A stretch of DNA of 36,173 nucleotides from Mycobacterium attenuatum (GTDB lineage Bacteria; Actinomycetota; Actinomycetes; Mycobacteriales; Mycobacteriaceae). The stretch is taken from the NCBI RefSeq assembly GCF_900566085.1, contig NZ_UPHT01000063.1, forward strand, positions 1 to 36,173. The letters are read 5' to 3'. Positions 25,888-35,504 of the stretch are shown here, in pieces. The notes under the pieces are model-generated. The model saw nothing but the letters and a program-made list of their open reading frames with translations, did no database searches and was not told the origin of the DNA. A program made the translations under genes and the position numbers. The number at the start of each line of letters is the position of its first letter. Within the stretch, counting starts at the first letter, position 1.

Positions 25888-26176
25888 GCGGGTCAGCAAT
25901 CAGTTTTCCATAGTTCGCCAGCCGATCATGGCAGCACTATATACGCGCTCCCCGGATTGCCGAATGCATTGCGAGGCGCAGCTGAAATGATGATTCGCCA
26001 TTGCGTCTGAGATGGCCGTATTCTTGCCGTACCCGCAGCCGGTGGGCCGCGACCGCGACAATGTCGTCCGACACTGGCGAGTTCACCGACAGTCGTTTGC
26101 TCGGCAAGGTCTCCGGCCTATCGACACAAGCCAGCGTGGCGCTGTGGTGTGGTAGCCGCAGATTGAAGGAGGCACC
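25888..26176. other. Divergent control region between pdxH and pdxS
   Basis: The 289 bp holds both promoters. The most regular element is a perfect palindrome TGTCG-TC-CGACA at 26062-26073, about 100 bases before pdxS. The pdxS start is preceded by GAAGGAGG. No HTH-plus-aminotransferase PdxR gene is near, so any regulator is unlinked. Confidence 0.35.
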
Positions 26177-27073
26177 GTGGATACTGCCAACCCGACAACC
26201 GGGACGGCGCGGGTCAAGCGTGGCATGGCCGAGATGCTCAAGGGCGGCGTGATCATGGATGTCGTCACCCCGGAGCAGGCGCGCATCGCCGAAGGCGCCG
26301 GCGCCGTCGCGGTGATGGCGCTGGAACGGGTGCCCGCCGATATCCGGGCACAGGGCGGGGTCGCCCGGATGAGCGATCCCGATCTGATCGAGGGCATCAT
26401 CGCCGCGGTCACCATTCCGGTGATGGCTAAGGTGCGTATCGGCCATTTCGTCGAGGCGCAGATCCTGCAGAGCCTGGGTGTGGACTACATCGACGAGTCG
26501 GAGGTGCTGACCCCCGCCGACTACACCCACCACATCGACAAGTGGAAGTTCACCGTGCCGTTCGTGTGCGGGGCGACCAACCTCGGCGAGGCGCTGCGGC
26601 GTATCGGCGAGGGGGCGGCCATGATCCGCTCCAAAGGTGAGGCCGGCACCGGTGACGTCTCTAATGCCACCACGCACATGCGGGCCATCGCCGGCGCCAT
26701 CCGCCGGCTGGGGTCGCTGTCCGAGGACGAGTTGTTCGTGGCGGCAAAGGAATTGCAGGCGCCCTACGAGCTCGTGGTGGAGGTCGCGCGCTCCGGCAAG
26801 CTTCCGGTGACACTGTTCACCGCCGGCGGGATCGCCACGCCCGCCGACGCCGCGATGATGATGCAGCTCGGCGCCGAAGGCGTCTTTGTTGGCTCGGGCA
26901 TCTTCAAATCCGGGGCTCCCGAGCACCGGGCGGCCGCGATTGTCAAGGCCACCACGTTCTACGACGACCCGGATGTGTTGGCCAAGGTGTCGCGGGGGCT
27001 GGGCGAGCCGATGGTGGGCATCAATGTAGAACAGATCGCCCAGCCGCATCGGCTCGCTGAACGGGGCTGGTAA
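26177..27073 (+). CDS. pdxS: Pyridoxal 5'-phosphate synthase lyase subunit PdxS
   Basis: The 298-residue TIM-barrel subunit builds PLP from ribose 5-phosphate, glyceraldehyde 3-phosphate and ammonia supplied by PdxT. Key elements are [17 protein letters not shown] (with the catalytic Asp), [13 protein letters not shown] (with the Schiff-base lysine), [13 protein letters not shown] (phosphate binding), [18 protein letters not shown] and [10 protein letters not shown]. The GTG at 26177 follows GAAGGAGG. The next gene begins 9 bases later. It corresponds to Rv2606c (snzP). The ammonia donor PdxT is two genes downstream, with tesB2 in between. Confidence 0.95.
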   Translation: MDTANPTTGTARVKRGMAEMLKGGVIMDVVTPEQARIAEGAGAVAVMALERVPADIRAQGGVARMSDPDLIEGIIAAVTIPVMAKVRIGHFVEAQILQSLGVDYIDESEVLTPADYTHHIDKWKFTVPFVCGATNLGEALRRIGEGAAMIRSKGEAGTGDVSNATTHMRAIAGAIRRLGSLSEDELFVAAKELQAPYELVVEVARSGKLPVTLFTAGGIATPADAAMMMQLGAEGVFVGSGIFKSGAPEHRAAAIVKATTFYDDPDVLAKVSRGLGEPMVGINVEQIAQPHRLAERGW

Positions 27074-27082
27074 GAATTCTTC

Positions 27083-27919
27083 GTGGCGATCGAAGAGATC
27101 CTCGACCTCGAGCAACTCGAGGTCAACATCTACCGCGGGAGCGTCTTCAGTCCGGAATCAGGTTTCCTGCAACGCACTTTCGGCGGCCATGTCGCGGGGC
27201 AATCGCTGGTGTCGGCGGTGCGCACCGTCGACCCGTCGTATCGAGTCCACTCGTTGCACGGCTACTTTCTCCGGCCCGGAGATGCCAAGGCGCGCACGGT
27301 CTTCATCGTGGAACGCACCCGCGATGGCGGATCCTTTGCCACCAGGCGGGTCAACGCGATCCAGCATGGGGAAATCATTTTCAGCATGGGGGCGTCCTTC
27401 CAGACCCATCAGGGCGGCATCAGCCACCAGGACCAGATGCCGGCGGCGCCGCCACCCGACGACCTGCCCGGATTGCGTTCGGTGCGAGTGTTCGACGATG
27501 CCGGATTCCGGCAGTTCGAGGAGTGGGACGTGCGCATCGTGCCGCGGGATCAGCTGCAGCGCTTACCCGGCAAGGCTTCTCAGCAGCAGGTGTGGTTCCG
27601 CCACCACGATCGGCTGCCCGATGATCAGGTGCTGCACATCTGCGCGTTGGCCTACATGAGCGATCTGACATTGCTGGGATCGGCGCAGGTGAATCACCTG
27701 CACGAGCGTGAGCACCTGCAAGTGGCGTCGCTGGACCATGCGATGTGGTTCATGCGGGGCTTTCGCGCTGACGAATGGCTGCTCTACGACCAGTCCTCGC
27801 CGTCGGCCGGCGGAGGTCGCGCCCTCACCCACGGGAAAATCTTCACCCAACGCGGTGAGTTGGTGGCGGCGGTCATGCAGGAGGGGCTGACCCGTTATCG
27901 GCACGGATACCAGCCGTGA
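27083..27919 (+). CDS. tesB2: Acyl-CoA thioesterase II TesB2
   Basis: The 278-residue protein has the double-hotdog fold of TesB. Motifs are [20 protein letters not shown] with [10 protein letters not shown] in the first hotdog, and [10 protein letters not shown] with [20 protein letters not shown] in the second, supplying the Asp/Gln/Thr-type active site. It hydrolyses medium- and long-chain acyl-CoA esters to free fatty acids. The start is GTG, 9 bases after pdxS. Its last codons overlap the pdxT start by four bases. The place between pdxS and pdxT is conserved in M. tuberculosis (Rv2605c), but the functional link to vitamin B6 is unclear. Confidence 0.92.
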   Translation: MAIEEILDLEQLEVNIYRGSVFSPESGFLQRTFGGHVAGQSLVSAVRTVDPSYRVHSLHGYFLRPGDAKARTVFIVERTRDGGSFATRRVNAIQHGEIIFSMGASFQTHQGGISHQDQMPAAPPPDDLPGLRSVRVFDDAGFRQFEEWDVRIVPRDQLQRLPGKASQQQVWFRHHDRLPDDQVLHICALAYMSDLTLLGSAQVNHLHEREHLQVASLDHAMWFMRGFRADEWLLYDQSSPSAGGGRALTHGKIFTQRGELVAAVMQEGLTRYRHGYQP

Positions 27920-28512
27920 GCCGGCTGAGGATCGGTGTCCTGGCGTTGCAGGGGGACACCCGGGAGCATCTGGCAGCCCTGGGCGAAGCCGGAGCCGAGG
28001 CGATGCCGGTCCGGCGTCGCGACGAGCTGGCTGCGGTGGATGCGCTGGTGCTTCCGGGTGGGGAATCGACGACCATGAGCCACCTGCTGCGGGAGTTCGA
28101 ATTGCTGGCGCCGTTGCGGGAGCGACTGGCCGAGGGACTCCCGGCGTACGGCGCCTGTGCCGGCATGATCCTGCTGGCTAGCCAGATTCTGGATGCGGGG
28201 GCGCGCGGCCGTGAGGCCGTGCCACTGCGTGGGATCGATATGACCGTGCGGCGCAACGCCTTTGGGCGCCAAGTGGATTCGTTTGAGGGCGATATCGAGT
28301 TCGCCGGCCTGGACGATCCGGTGCGTGCGGTGTTCATCAGGGCGCCATGGGTCGAGCGGGCCAGCGAGGATGTGCAGGTGCTGGCCCGGGCCGCGGGCCA
28401 CATCGTCGCGGTGCGGCAGGGTCGGGTGCTGGCGACGGCGTTTCACCCGGAGATCACCGGCGATCGTCGTATCCATCGGTTGTTCGTCGACATCGTGCGC
28501 GGCCAGCGCTGA
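27916..28512 (+). CDS. pdxT: Pyridoxal 5'-phosphate synthase glutaminase subunit PdxT
   Basis: The 198-residue class I glutaminase supplies ammonia to PdxS. Its triad is Cys81 in YGACAGMI, with His177 and Glu179 in FHPEITGD. The N-terminal [13 protein letters not shown] and [10 protein letters not shown] are family signatures. The GTG overlaps the tesB2 stop (GTGA). It corresponds to Rv2604c (snoP). It is followed by a 130-base gap before yebC. Confidence 0.94.
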   Translation: MSRLRIGVLALQGDTREHLAALGEAGAEAMPVRRRDELAAVDALVLPGGESTTMSHLLREFELLAPLRERLAEGLPAYGACAGMILLASQILDAGARGREAVPLRGIDMTVRRNAFGRQVDSFEGDIEFAGLDDPVRAVFIRAPWVERASEDVQVLARAAGHIVAVRQGRVLATAFHPEITGDRRIHRLFVDIVRGQR

Positions 28513-28601
28513 AGCCTGCGCTGAACCGCTTCAGCGCGGCCGGGCGTCAGCCGGGCGAGCAATGGTCAGCCGCGGTCCACGTAGACTCGGCTGTCGAACT
28601 T

Positions 28602-28627
28602 TCAGGCAACAGAACAGGCAACAGAAG
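28602..28627 (+). repeat. Short direct repeat in the yebC leader
   Basis: The 12-base sequence CAGGCAACAGAA occurs twice in direct succession and leads into the AGAAGAGG ribosome binding region of yebC. It may be a replication-slippage product. No function is evident. Confidence 0.6.
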
Positions 28628-28642
28628 AGGTACACCACACCG

Positions 28643-29398
28643 ATGAGCGGCCATTCCAAGTGGGCCACCACCAAGCACAAGAAGGCCGTCATCGACGCCC
28701 GTCGCGGCAAGATGTTCGCCCGGCTGATCAAGAACATCGAGGTCGCGGCCCGTGTCGGTGGCGGTGACCCGGCGGGCAATCCCACCCTTTACGACGCCAT
28801 CCAGAAGGCCAAGAAGAGCTCGGTGCCCAACGAGAACATCGAGCGGGCACGCAAGCGCGGCGCCGGCGAGGAAGCCGGTGGCGCCGACTGGCAGACCATC
28901 ATGTATGAGGGCTACGCACCCAACGGCGTCGCGGTGTTGATCGAGTGCCTGACCGACAATCGCAACCGGGCTGCCAGCGAGGTGCGGGTAGCCATGACAC
29001 GCAATGGCGGCACCATGGCCGATCCGGGGTCGGTGTCCTACCTGTTCTCTCGCAAGGGCGTGGTCACCCTGGACAAGAACGGCCTGACCGAAGACGACGT
29101 GCTGACCGCGGTGCTGGATGCCGGTGCCGAGGAGGTCAACGACTTGGGCGACAGCTTCGAGGTGGTCGCCGAACCGGGTGATCTGGTCGCGGTGCGCACC
29201 GCGCTGCAGGATGCCGGTATCGACTACGAGTCGGCGGAAGCGGGTTTCCAGCCGTCGGTCAGTGTGCCGGTGGATGTCGACGGCGCGCGCAAGGTGTTCA
29301 AGCTCGTCGACGCGCTGGAGGACAGCGACGACGTGCAGAACGTGTGGACCAACGTCGATTTGTCCGACGACGTGTTGGCCGCCCTCGACGAGGAGTGA
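28643..29398 (+). CDS. YebC/PmpR family protein (Rv2603c-like)
   Basis: The 251-residue protein starts [20 protein letters not shown], the family's invariant N-terminus, and keeps [40 protein letters not shown] and [11 protein letters not shown]. Members were long described as DNA-binding regulators; recent work on bacterial YebC ties a subset to ribosome stalling relief at proline-rich stretches. The ATG at 28643 is fixed by that N-terminus; the frame is open upstream but only through pdxT shadow. AGAAGAGG lies 12 bases before the start. In M. tuberculosis it lies near a VapBC41 pair, which is absent here. Confidence 0.92.
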   Translation: MSGHSKWATTKHKKAVIDARRGKMFARLIKNIEVAARVGGGDPAGNPTLYDAIQKAKKSSVPNENIERARKRGAGEEAGGADWQTIMYEGYAPNGVAVLIECLTDNRNRAASEVRVAMTRNGGTMADPGSVSYLFSRKGVVTLDKNGLTEDDVLTAVLDAGAEEVNDLGDSFEVVAEPGDLVAVRTALQDAGIDYESAEAGFQPSVSVPVDVDGARKVFKLVDALEDSDDVQNVWTNVDLSDDVLAALDEE

Positions 29399-29492
29399 AG
29401 GGGTCAAGCGGGATAGGGCGGCACCCCCTCGGGATGGGTCAGGCCGGAGCGACACGGTCGGGCGGGGCTGCCGTCTGGAACCCGTGCACCGG

Positions 29493-31043
29493 TTAGTCGT
29501 ATCCGTGCCGCATGTCTTCGACGATGCGCGGGTTGTCCAGGGTCGAGGGCTCGAGCGGGCGCGACGCCACGTCGCCCGGGAACACCGTGGCCGCATCAAG
29601 CACCCGCTGGTTGAGGAACCGCAGCGACGGCGCGTCGCTGGGCAGCGTCGGCGCGGGGGCGCTGGACCCGCGGCGCGCCAGGACGAAGCCCCAGTCACCG
29701 AACGTGGGCACATAAACGTGGTAGGGCGTCACCGCGTACCCTGCGGCCTGCACCGACGACACCGTGCGCCAGAACGCGGTCCGCGTCGAGAACGGGCTGC
29801 CCGCCTGCACCACCATCAGGCCGCCGGGGGCCAGTGCACGGGCGGCCAGCGTGTAGAACTCGGTCGAATACAAACGACCCAGCACGGGCGTGTCCGGGTC
29901 GGGCAGATCGGCGATGATCGCGTCGAAGGTCCCCCGGTCCGAGCCGCGCAGCCAGCTCATCGCATCGTCGATCACGACGTGCACGCGCGGGTCGTCCAGC
30001 GAACCGCCGTTAGTCCCGCGCATGGTGGTGCGCGCCAATTCGACGACCGCGGGGTCGAGTTCGATCTGGACGATCTGCTGCACACCGGGTTGGCGCAGTA
30101 GCTCGCGGGCGGCCAGCCCGTCGCCTCCGCCCAGCACCAGCACCGAACGGGCACCGGATCCGAGCGCGGGATAGACCAGGCTTTCGGTGTAGCGGTATTC
30201 GTCCACGGTGGAGAACTGCAATCCGCCGTCGAGGTAGAGCCGCAGGTCGTCGCCGCGCCGCGTCACCACGATTTCCTGATAAGCCGTGTGCCGGTAGGCG
30301 ATGATCGGGTCGGCGTAGAGTCGCTGCCGGCTGGTCGTCTCGATCCCGCGCGCATCCGCCAGCAGCGTCACCAGCAGCCCAAAGGCGGCGATCAGCGCGC
30401 CCAGCGCCGTCACCAACTGGCGAACCCCGACGACGCGCCGCAGCAGGAAGACCGACACGACTGCCGCGGCCACGAGGTTGACGATGCCGGTGGCGGCCGC
30501 GCCGCGGATCATGCCCAGGTGCGGAAGCAGCACAAACGGCCAGCCGAGTCCGCCGAGCAACGCGCCAAGATAATCGGCAGCGGTCAGGTTGGCCAGCGTC
30601 CGGCCGGTGTCGGTCGGTTCGGCCACCCGACCGTTCTGCAGCAGTGTCATCAGCAGCGGCACCTCGGCGCCAACCAGACCGCCGATCAGCGCGGTGCACA
30701 ACGCCAGCACCCACAGCGATCCGCCGATGAAAGCGAATGCCACATACAACGCCGCCGCCGACAGTCCGCCGACAATGCCCAGCAGTACCTCCACGGTGAT
30801 GAAGGTGATGGCCGCTCGCGACAGCAGCGGCTTGACCAGCAGCGCGCCGGCGCCCAGTGCGGCGATGTAGCCGGCGACGATCAGCGACGTCGCGACGATG
30901 CCACCGCCGTCCAGGCTGGCCGACAGGGTGAGCAGCGCGAGCTCGTAGACGATGCCGCAGGCCGCGCAGGCGGCGACGGCAGCCAGCAGCACCGCGCGCC
31001 AGCGCGGCGAGGCCGCAACCGGTGCCTGCTGTGTCGCTGTCAT
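29493..31043 (-). CDS. speE: Membrane-bound spermidine synthase-like protein (SpeE, Rv2601-like)
   Basis: The 516-residue protein has about seven N-terminal membrane helices (residues 15-235), then a cytosolic spermidine-synthase-like domain. The latter keeps the nucleotide-binding [16 protein letters not shown], an acidic strand end ([14 protein letters not shown]) and a [12 protein letters not shown] site. Classic SpeE proteins lack the membrane region. The acidic residue next to the aminopropyl acceptor site is altered relative to cytosolic enzymes as far as I can judge, so true spermidine synthesis is unproven. Its ATG overlaps the stop of the DUF350 gene (ATGA), and it ends a five-gene operon. 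Confidence 0.88.
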   Translation of the reverse strand: MTATQQAPVAASPRWRAVLLAAVAACAACGIVYELALLTLSASLDGGGIVATSLIVAGYIAALGAGALLVKPLLSRAAITFITVEVLLGIVGGLSAAALYVAFAFIGGSLWVLALCTALIGGLVGAEVPLLMTLLQNGRVAEPTDTGRTLANLTAADYLGALLGGLGWPFVLLPHLGMIRGAAATGIVNLVAAAVVSVFLLRRVVGVRQLVTALGALIAAFGLLVTLLADARGIETTSRQRLYADPIIAYRHTAYQEIVVTRRGDDLRLYLDGGLQFSTVDEYRYTESLVYPALGSGARSVLVLGGGDGLAARELLRQPGVQQIVQIELDPAVVELARTTMRGTNGGSLDDPRVHVVIDDAMSWLRGSDRGTFDAIIADLPDPDTPVLGRLYSTEFYTLAARALAPGGLMVVQAGSPFSTRTAFWRTVSSVQAAGYAVTPYHVYVPTFGDWGFVLARRGSSAPAPTLPSDAPSLRFLNQRVLDAATVFPGDVASRPLEPSTLDNPRIVEDMRHGYD

Positions 31044-31522
31044 GACAGCGCGGCGGCGATCACACCCCCGACGGCCAGCATCATCACCGCCGTGGCGAAT
31101 GCCGCCGGGTGTAGCGTCGGTTCCTCGACGTGCTCGCGGAAGCGACCGGGCACGGCAATCTCGAGAATGACCAGGGCCGCGCCCTGCAGCGCCACCCCGA
31201 CGCCTCCGTAGACCGCGACGTCGACCAGCCCCTGGCCCAGCTGGCTGGAACTGGTGTGGATGGCGGTGATGATGACGATGGCCAGCGCCGCATACATCGC
31301 CGCGGCCAGGACGACGGCGTTGGGCCGCCGATCAATGAACACCAAGCGGCGCAGGTTGCCCGGAGTCAGCACATCGACCATCAGGAAACCCGCGATCAGG
31401 ACGGCGGCACCCACCAGGAAGTACAAGATGGTCGCCACCACGCCATGCAGGATCGGGGTGATGTTGACGGTGCCGAAATCGACTCCCGTCTGATGAAACG
31501 CCTTTTGTAACGCCTGCTGCAC
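31040..31522 (-). CDS. DUF350 family membrane protein (Rv2600-like)
   Basis: The 160-residue protein is integral, with about four helices: around residues 25-50 ([20 protein letters not shown]), 65-90, 100-122 and 140-158. Its sequence fits DUF350 (YjfL-like), where two similar halves pair in the membrane. The GTG start follows AAAGGAGA by 6 bases. It is translationally coupled to speE by ATGA. DUF350 proteins recur beside spermidine-synthase-like proteins and phage-shock-type genes, so a role at the envelope is likely. Confidence 0.82.
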   Translation of the reverse strand: MQQALQKAFHQTGVDFGTVNITPILHGVVATILYFLVGAAVLIAGFLMVDVLTPGNLRRLVFIDRRPNAVVLAAAMYAALAIVIITAIHTSSSQLGQGLVDVAVYGGVGVALQGAALVILEIAVPGRFREHVEEPTLHPAAFATAVMMLAVGGVIAAALS

Positions 31523-31546
31523 GGCTGTCTCCTTTGGGTACTGGTC

Positions 31547-31978
31547 CTACTTGCTGCCGCCCGGGCCGCCGGGGCTGCCTCCGGAGCCGCCCGACGGAGA
31601 CCCGGGGGTGAACCCCGGGCCGAGGAAGATGAATGAGCCATGGCTGTAGCCCGCGCTCAGTGGTTCGACGCGGATGCTGCACGGGTAGGAGCCGTCGGGG
31701 CCGACGATCACGATGTTGTTGCGGTAGCGCAGGTATTCGTTGTCGCCGCTGGCCGCCCGCGCCGCGGGGGACTGATAGTGGGCCAGTGTGTCGGCCACCT
31801 GATGTGCTGATCCCGTGCAGAGGTAACGCGTTCCGTTGGCGTCGCGGGATTCTTCGCGATAGTGAGACGCGATATATGAGCTGATGTTCCGGTTCAGCAG
31901 CACTACTCCCGAAACCAGCGACACCGTGGCGGCGACGGCCAGCCCCCCGGCCATCAGAAGCAGGCGGTTGCGGCTCAC
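31547..31978 (-). CDS. DUF4247 family protein (Rv2599-like)
   Basis: The 143-residue protein has one N-terminal membrane anchor (residues about 6-26) and an extracytoplasmic domain with two cysteines (YLCTGS and YPCSIRV) that could form a disulfide. RYRNNIVIVGPDGSYPCSIR fits DUF4247. The last 20 residues are a Gly/Pro/Ser-rich tail (SGGSGGSPGGPGG). The start at 31978 is chosen because this GTG overlaps the previous gene's TGA; it gives the 143-residue length known for Rv2599. An upstream GTG at 31987 is less likely. Confidence 0.8.
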   Translation of the reverse strand: MSRNRLLLMAGGLAVAATVSLVSGVVLLNRNISSYIASHYREESRDANGTRYLCTGSAHQVADTLAHYQSPAARAASGDNEYLRYRNNIVIVGPDGSYPCSIRVEPLSAGYSHGSFIFLGPGFTPGSPSGGSGGSPGGPGGSK

Positions 31979-32478
31979 GGCTGCCACCGGCTCGCGGTGT
32001 ACACCACCGAGCCGCCGGAGCCGCTCGGGTAGAGGTGCCAGGTCTGCCAGCGCCAGCCGGTGCCGTCGGGTTCGGCGGCCAGCGCGGTCAGCGCGGCGTC
32101 ATCGCCAGGAAACATGCCGCCCAGCCACCCATCGTCGCGCGCGCACCGCTGGCGCAGCTCGTGGGCGAGACGGCGGAACGTCGACTCGTCATGGGTGTCG
32201 CTACGGGATTCGAGCCGGTAGCCGGGAGCCTCGGTGTGCGCCGGCAGACTCGAGCCCTGGTCTCGGGTCGAACAGGAGATCTGCTCGGAAAAGGTGGCGC
32301 CACCGTGGCGCACGGTGATGACATGCGATGCCCCCAGCACACCGAGCAACAGGGTGCCGCCGTGGGGGTGGTCCATCCGATGGCTGGCCAGGGGCCGGGG
32401 CGGCGGCGCGTTGATGGCCAGTCGCAGCCGGGCCCCCGATATGTCAGCCGGAGCGACGGCAAGCTGATGAAGCGGCAC
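31975..32478 (-). CDS. DUF2617 family protein (Rv2598-like)
   Basis: The 167-residue protein begins MPLHQLAVAPADISGARLRL and includes LLLGVLGASHVITV and ETAERR-coded equivalents on the sense strand such as DESTFRRLAHELRQRC and DGWLGGMFPGDDAALTAL, all typical of DUF2617. It has no membrane segment. It lies nine bases from the DUF4178 gene and overlaps the DUF4247 start by four bases, so it is a firm part of the operon. The function is unknown. Confidence 0.8.
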   Translation of the reverse strand: MPLHQLAVAPADISGARLRLAINAPPPRPLASHRMDHPHGGTLLLGVLGASHVITVRHGGATFSEQISCSTRDQGSSLPAHTEAPGYRLESRSDTHDESTFRRLAHELRQRCARDDGWLGGMFPGDDAALTALAAEPDGTGWRWQTWHLYPSGSGGSVVYTASRWQP

Positions 32479-32487
32479 CGATGGTCC

Positions 32488-33102
32488 TTATGTGGACGCC
32501 GGGGGCGCGGGGTAGACGGTCAGCTCGCCGGGCAGCACCGCTTTGCCGGTGGATATCTCCCAAGGCATGTCGGGCGCCCAGCGCTCGAATGACAACATCT
32601 CGTCGGACCCCCGACCGGAACCGACGTAGTCGACGTAGTCCATCTCGCCGCCTGCGGGCAGGCCCGTCGTTCCCTCCGTGGTGTAGCCGGCATGCCCGCG
32701 CTCTGATTCCTGAAACGTCACACCGTCGATCACCTGGTCGCCGTCGGGTTGCACGGCAAGGTCGGTGCGTTTCACCCACATGACCAGCTCGAGGCGCCCA
32801 TCGTCGTCTTCGACGCTGAACCACATCGGCTGGTCGCCTCCCTCCAGCAGGTGCTCCCACCAGACGAACGGTCCCTCCCGATAAGTGACTGAGCCGCGAA
32901 CCACATAGTCGACGCCGCCGTGGCTGACGATGGCACCGGGGCCGAGCTGGCGCGGGCCGAATTGCGGCATCGCGTTGAACGACAGGGGATCGTGGCGGCT
33001 GCCCGGCGGCGCGGCGGTCTTGGGCCGCTTGAGAGCGACGATGAGGACGAGAAGCGACGCGATGAACAATGCCACCGCGAGCACCACCAGCAGTGATCCC
33101 AC
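32488..33102 (-). CDS. DUF4178 family protein (Rv2597-like)
   Basis: The 204-residue protein has an N-terminal anchor (residues 3-25) followed by a DUF4178 domain: LGPGAIVSHGGVDYVVRGSV, FVWWEHLLEGGDQPMWFSVE, then GYTTEGTTGLPAGGEMDYVD and SFERWAPDMPWEISTGKAV. It is the first gene of the operon leading to speE. DUF4178 domains occur with DUF350, PspA-like and spermidine-synthase-like genes in many bacteria. The length is close to that of Rv2597. It is divergent from ruvC across 208 bases. Confidence 0.82.
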   Translation of the reverse strand: MGSLLVVLAVALFIASLLVLIVALKRPKTAAPPGSRHDPLSFNAMPQFGPRQLGPGAIVSHGGVDYVVRGSVTYREGPFVWWEHLLEGGDQPMWFSVEDDDGRLELVMWVKRTDLAVQPDGDQVIDGVTFQESERGHAGYTTEGTTGLPAGGEMDYVDYVGSGRGSDEMLSFERWAPDMPWEISTGKAVLPGELTVYPAPPAST

Positions 33103-33200
33103 GTCAACCCTTCCCCGCGCGAGCCGATGTGCGCCCTAACGTAACAGCTTCGCTCCGGGCCGGGTCCGGATAAGAGGCATGCGACTGGGGCTACCTTCGG

Positions 33201-33221
33201 ACGCGCGGTTAAACCGCGTGT
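33201..33221. promoter_or_regulatory. Palindrome between the DUF4178 gene and ruvC
   Basis: ACGCGCGGTT and AACCGCGTGT flank one central A; the inner 15 bases (33204-33218) are perfectly symmetric. It lies near the middle of the divergent spacer, so it could be an operator for the DUF4178 operon or a hairpin. No known mycobacterial consensus fits. Confidence 0.4.
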
Positions 33222-33256
33222 CCTGCTCGGCCGTGTCGGAACCACCCGCTAGGCTC

Positions 33257-33272
33257 TCGAACAGCTGTTCGG
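33257..33272 (+). promoter_or_regulatory. LexA (SOS) box before ruvCAB
   Basis: TCGAACAGCTGTTCGG matches the mycobacterial SOS box TCGAAC-N4-GTTCGA with a single mismatch at the last base. It lies 38 bases before the ruvC GTG and immediately downstream of TAGGCT (33250-33255), a likely -10, so LexA binding would block initiation. M. tuberculosis ruvC is also known to be LexA-controlled. Confidence 0.85.
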
Positions 33273-33310
33273 TGCGGGACGTGAAAATGGGCGTGTGAAA
33301 GGGCAATGCG

Positions 33311-33865
33311 GTGCGGGTGATGGGTGTCGATCCCGGGTTGACGCGGTGCGGGCTGTCGCTGGTGGAAAGCGGCCGGGGCCGTGACCTCGTCGCGCTCGAT
33401 GTCGATGTGGTGCGCACCCCCTCGGATACGGCGCTGGCGAAGCGGCTGCTGGCCATCAATGACGCCGTCGAGCACTGGCTGGACACCCACCGCCCCGATG
33501 TGCTGGCCATCGAGCGGGTGTTCTCCCAGCTGAACGTGACGACGGTGATGGGTACCGCGCAGGTCGGCGGGGTGATCGCCCTGGCGGCGGCCAAACGCGA
33601 CATCGACGTCCACTTCCACACGCCCAGCGAGGTCAAGGCCGCCGTCACCGGCAACGGTGCCGCCGACAAGGCCCAGGTCACCGCGATGGTCACCAGAATC
33701 CTTGCCCTGCAAGCCAAACCGACACCGGCCGATGCGGCCGACGCATTGGCCCTGGCGATCTGCCATTGCTGGCGGGCCCCGACGATCGCGCGGATCGCGC
33801 GGGCCGAGGCGCTGGCCGCACAGCAGCGTCACGCCTATCTGGCCAAGCTGAAGTCCGCGCGATGA
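33311..33865 (+). CDS. ruvC: Crossover junction endodeoxyribonuclease RuvC
   Basis: The 184-residue RNase H-fold nuclease cleaves Holliday junctions. The conserved acidic residues are Asp7 ([11 protein letters not shown]), Glu68 (LAIERVF) and the aspartates in [23 protein letters not shown] and [16 protein letters not shown] are further family marks. The GTG at 33311 has AAAGGG upstream. It is followed by ruvA with an ATGA overlap. It corresponds to Rv2594c; the VapBC40 pair found beside it in M. tuberculosis is missing here. Confidence 0.94.
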   Translation: MRVMGVDPGLTRCGLSLVESGRGRDLVALDVDVVRTPSDTALAKRLLAINDAVEHWLDTHRPDVLAIERVFSQLNVTTVMGTAQVGGVIALAAAKRDIDVHFHTPSEVKAAVTGNGAADKAQVTAMVTRILALQAKPTPADAADALALAICHCWRAPTIARIARAEALAAQQRHAYLAKLKSAR

Positions 33866-34449
33866 TCGCCGGGGTCCGTGGTGAGGTGCTGGAGGTGGCC
33901 CTCGATCACGTGGTGATTGAGGCGGCCGGTGTCGGATACCGGATCAACGCCACACCGTCGACGCTGGCGACATTGCGGCAGGGGACTGAGGCGCGGCTGG
34001 TCACGGCGATGATCGTGCGCGAGGATTCGATGACCCTGTACGGATTCGGCGACCGGGAAACTCGCGACCTGTTCCTGACACTGTTGTCGGTCTCCGGTGT
34101 CGGACCCCGGCTGGCGATGGCGACACTGGCAGTACACGACGCCGCGGCGCTGCGCCGGGTATTGGCCGACGGTGATGTCGCGGCGTTGACGCGAGTCCCC
34201 GGTATCGGCAAACGCGGCGCCGAACGGATGGTGCTGGAGTTGCGCGACAAGGTGGGCCCGGCGGTGGCGGCCGCGCCCGCACTCAACGGCAACGCGGTGC
34301 GGACCCCGGTGGTGGAGGCCCTCGTCGGCCTCGGCTTTGCCGCCAAACAGGCCGAGGAGGCCACCGACAAGGTGCTGGCGGCAGAATCCGGGACCACGAC
34401 GTCGGGCGCGTTGCGGGCCGCCCTGGCATTGCTGGGCAAGGCGCGATGA
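33862..34449 (+). CDS. ruvA: Holliday junction branch migration protein RuvA
   Basis: The 195-residue protein binds four-way junctions as a tetramer and directs RuvB. An OB-fold N-domain ([20 protein letters not shown]) is followed by two helix-hairpin-helix motifs ([18 protein letters not shown] and [19 protein letters not shown]) and, after a linker, a C-terminal domain that contacts RuvB ([20 protein letters not shown]). The ATG overlaps the ruvC TGA, and its own TGA overlaps ruvB in the same way (ATGA). Confidence 0.95.
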   Translation: MIAGVRGEVLEVALDHVVIEAAGVGYRINATPSTLATLRQGTEARLVTAMIVREDSMTLYGFGDRETRDLFLTLLSVSGVGPRLAMATLAVHDAAALRRVLADGDVAALTRVPGIGKRGAERMVLELRDKVGPAVAAAPALNGNAVRTPVVEALVGLGFAAKQAEEATDKVLAAESGTTTSGALRAALALLGKAR

Positions 34450-35489
34450 GCGAGCCGGGCGAGCGCGACGTCTCACCGGCGCTGGCCGTCGGCGAGGGCG
34501 ATATCGACGGCAGCCTGCGGCCCCGCTCGTTACGGGAATTCATCGGCCAGCCCCGGGTGCGCGAACAGCTCCAGCTGGTCATCGAAGGAGCCCGAAACCG
34601 AGGCGGCACACCGGATCACATCCTGCTGTCCGGCCCGCCCGGGCTGGGCAAGACGTCGCTGGCGATGATCATCGCCGGCGAGCTGGGGTCCGCGCTTCGA
34701 GTGACGTCGGGACCCGCGCTGGAGCGCGCCGGCGACCTGGCTGCGATGCTGTCCAACCTGGTCGACCACGACGTGCTGTTCATCGACGAGATCCACCGCA
34801 TCGCCCGCCCGGCCGAGGAGATGCTGTATCTGGCGATGGAGGATTTCCGGGTCGACGTGGTGGTCGGCAAAGGGCCCGGCGCGACGTCGATTCCGTTGGA
34901 AATCGCGCCGTTCACCCTGGTCGGCGCCACCACCCGTTCCGGGGCGCTGACCGGCCCGCTGCGCGACCGGTTCGGTTTCACCGCGCACATGGACTTCTAC
35001 GAACCGGCCGAGCTGGAGCGGGTGCTGACGCGTTCGGCCGGAATTCTGGGCATTCACCTGGGTGCCGAGGCCGCAGCGGAGATCGCCCGCCGTTCCAGGG
35101 GAACGCCGCGGATCGCCAACCGGCTGCTGCGGCGGGTCCGTGACTTTGCCGAGGTTCGCGCCGACGGCGTCATCACCCGCGATGTCGCCAACGCTGCGCT
35201 GGAGGTCTACGACGTCGACGAGCTGGGCCTGGATCGGCTGGACCGCGCGGTGCTAACCGCCCTGACCCGCAGCTTCGGCGGCGGCCCGGTCGGCGTCTCC
35301 ACGCTGGCGGTGGCCGTAGGGGAGGAGGCGGCGACCGTGGAGGAGGTGTGCGAGCCATTCCTGGTGCGTGCCGGGATGATCGCTCGTACCCCGCGCGGCC
35401 GGGTGGCCACCGCGCTGGCCTGGACGCATCTGGGCATGAGCCCGCCGGCCGGGGTCAGTGGGCTGGGCCAAGCGGGGCTGTTCGACTAG
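34446..35489 (+). CDS. ruvB: Holliday junction ATP-dependent helicase RuvB
   Basis: The 347-residue AAA+ motor drives branch migration. Walker A is [12 protein letters not shown], Walker B is [15 protein letters not shown], sensor 1 is [19 protein letters not shown] with the arginine finger region, and sensor 2 is [20 protein letters not shown] winged-helix C-terminal domain follows (SLAVAVG-type region: [20 protein letters not shown]). It is the last gene of the SOS operon, and its stop is only 15 bases from the convergent PE_PGRS stop. Confidence 0.96.
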   Translation: MSEPGERDVSPALAVGEGDIDGSLRPRSLREFIGQPRVREQLQLVIEGARNRGGTPDHILLSGPPGLGKTSLAMIIAGELGSALRVTSGPALERAGDLAAMLSNLVDHDVLFIDEIHRIARPAEEMLYLAMEDFRVDVVVGKGPGATSIPLEIAPFTLVGATTRSGALTGPLRDRFGFTAHMDFYEPAELERVLTRSAGILGIHLGAEAAAEIARRSRGTPRIANRLLRRVRDFAEVRADGVITRDVANAALEVYDVDELGLDRLDRAVLTALTRSFGGGPVGVSTLAVAVGEEAATVEEVCEPFLVRAGMIARTPRGRVATALAWTHLGMSPPAGVSGLGQAGLFD

Positions 35490-35504
35490 CCGATTCCTTG
35501 GGGA

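Noticed and set aside
28262..28642. An upstream extension of yebC that would begin inside pdxT
   Set aside because: The invariant MSGHSKW N-terminus fixes the start at 28643, where a ribosome binding site lies upstream.
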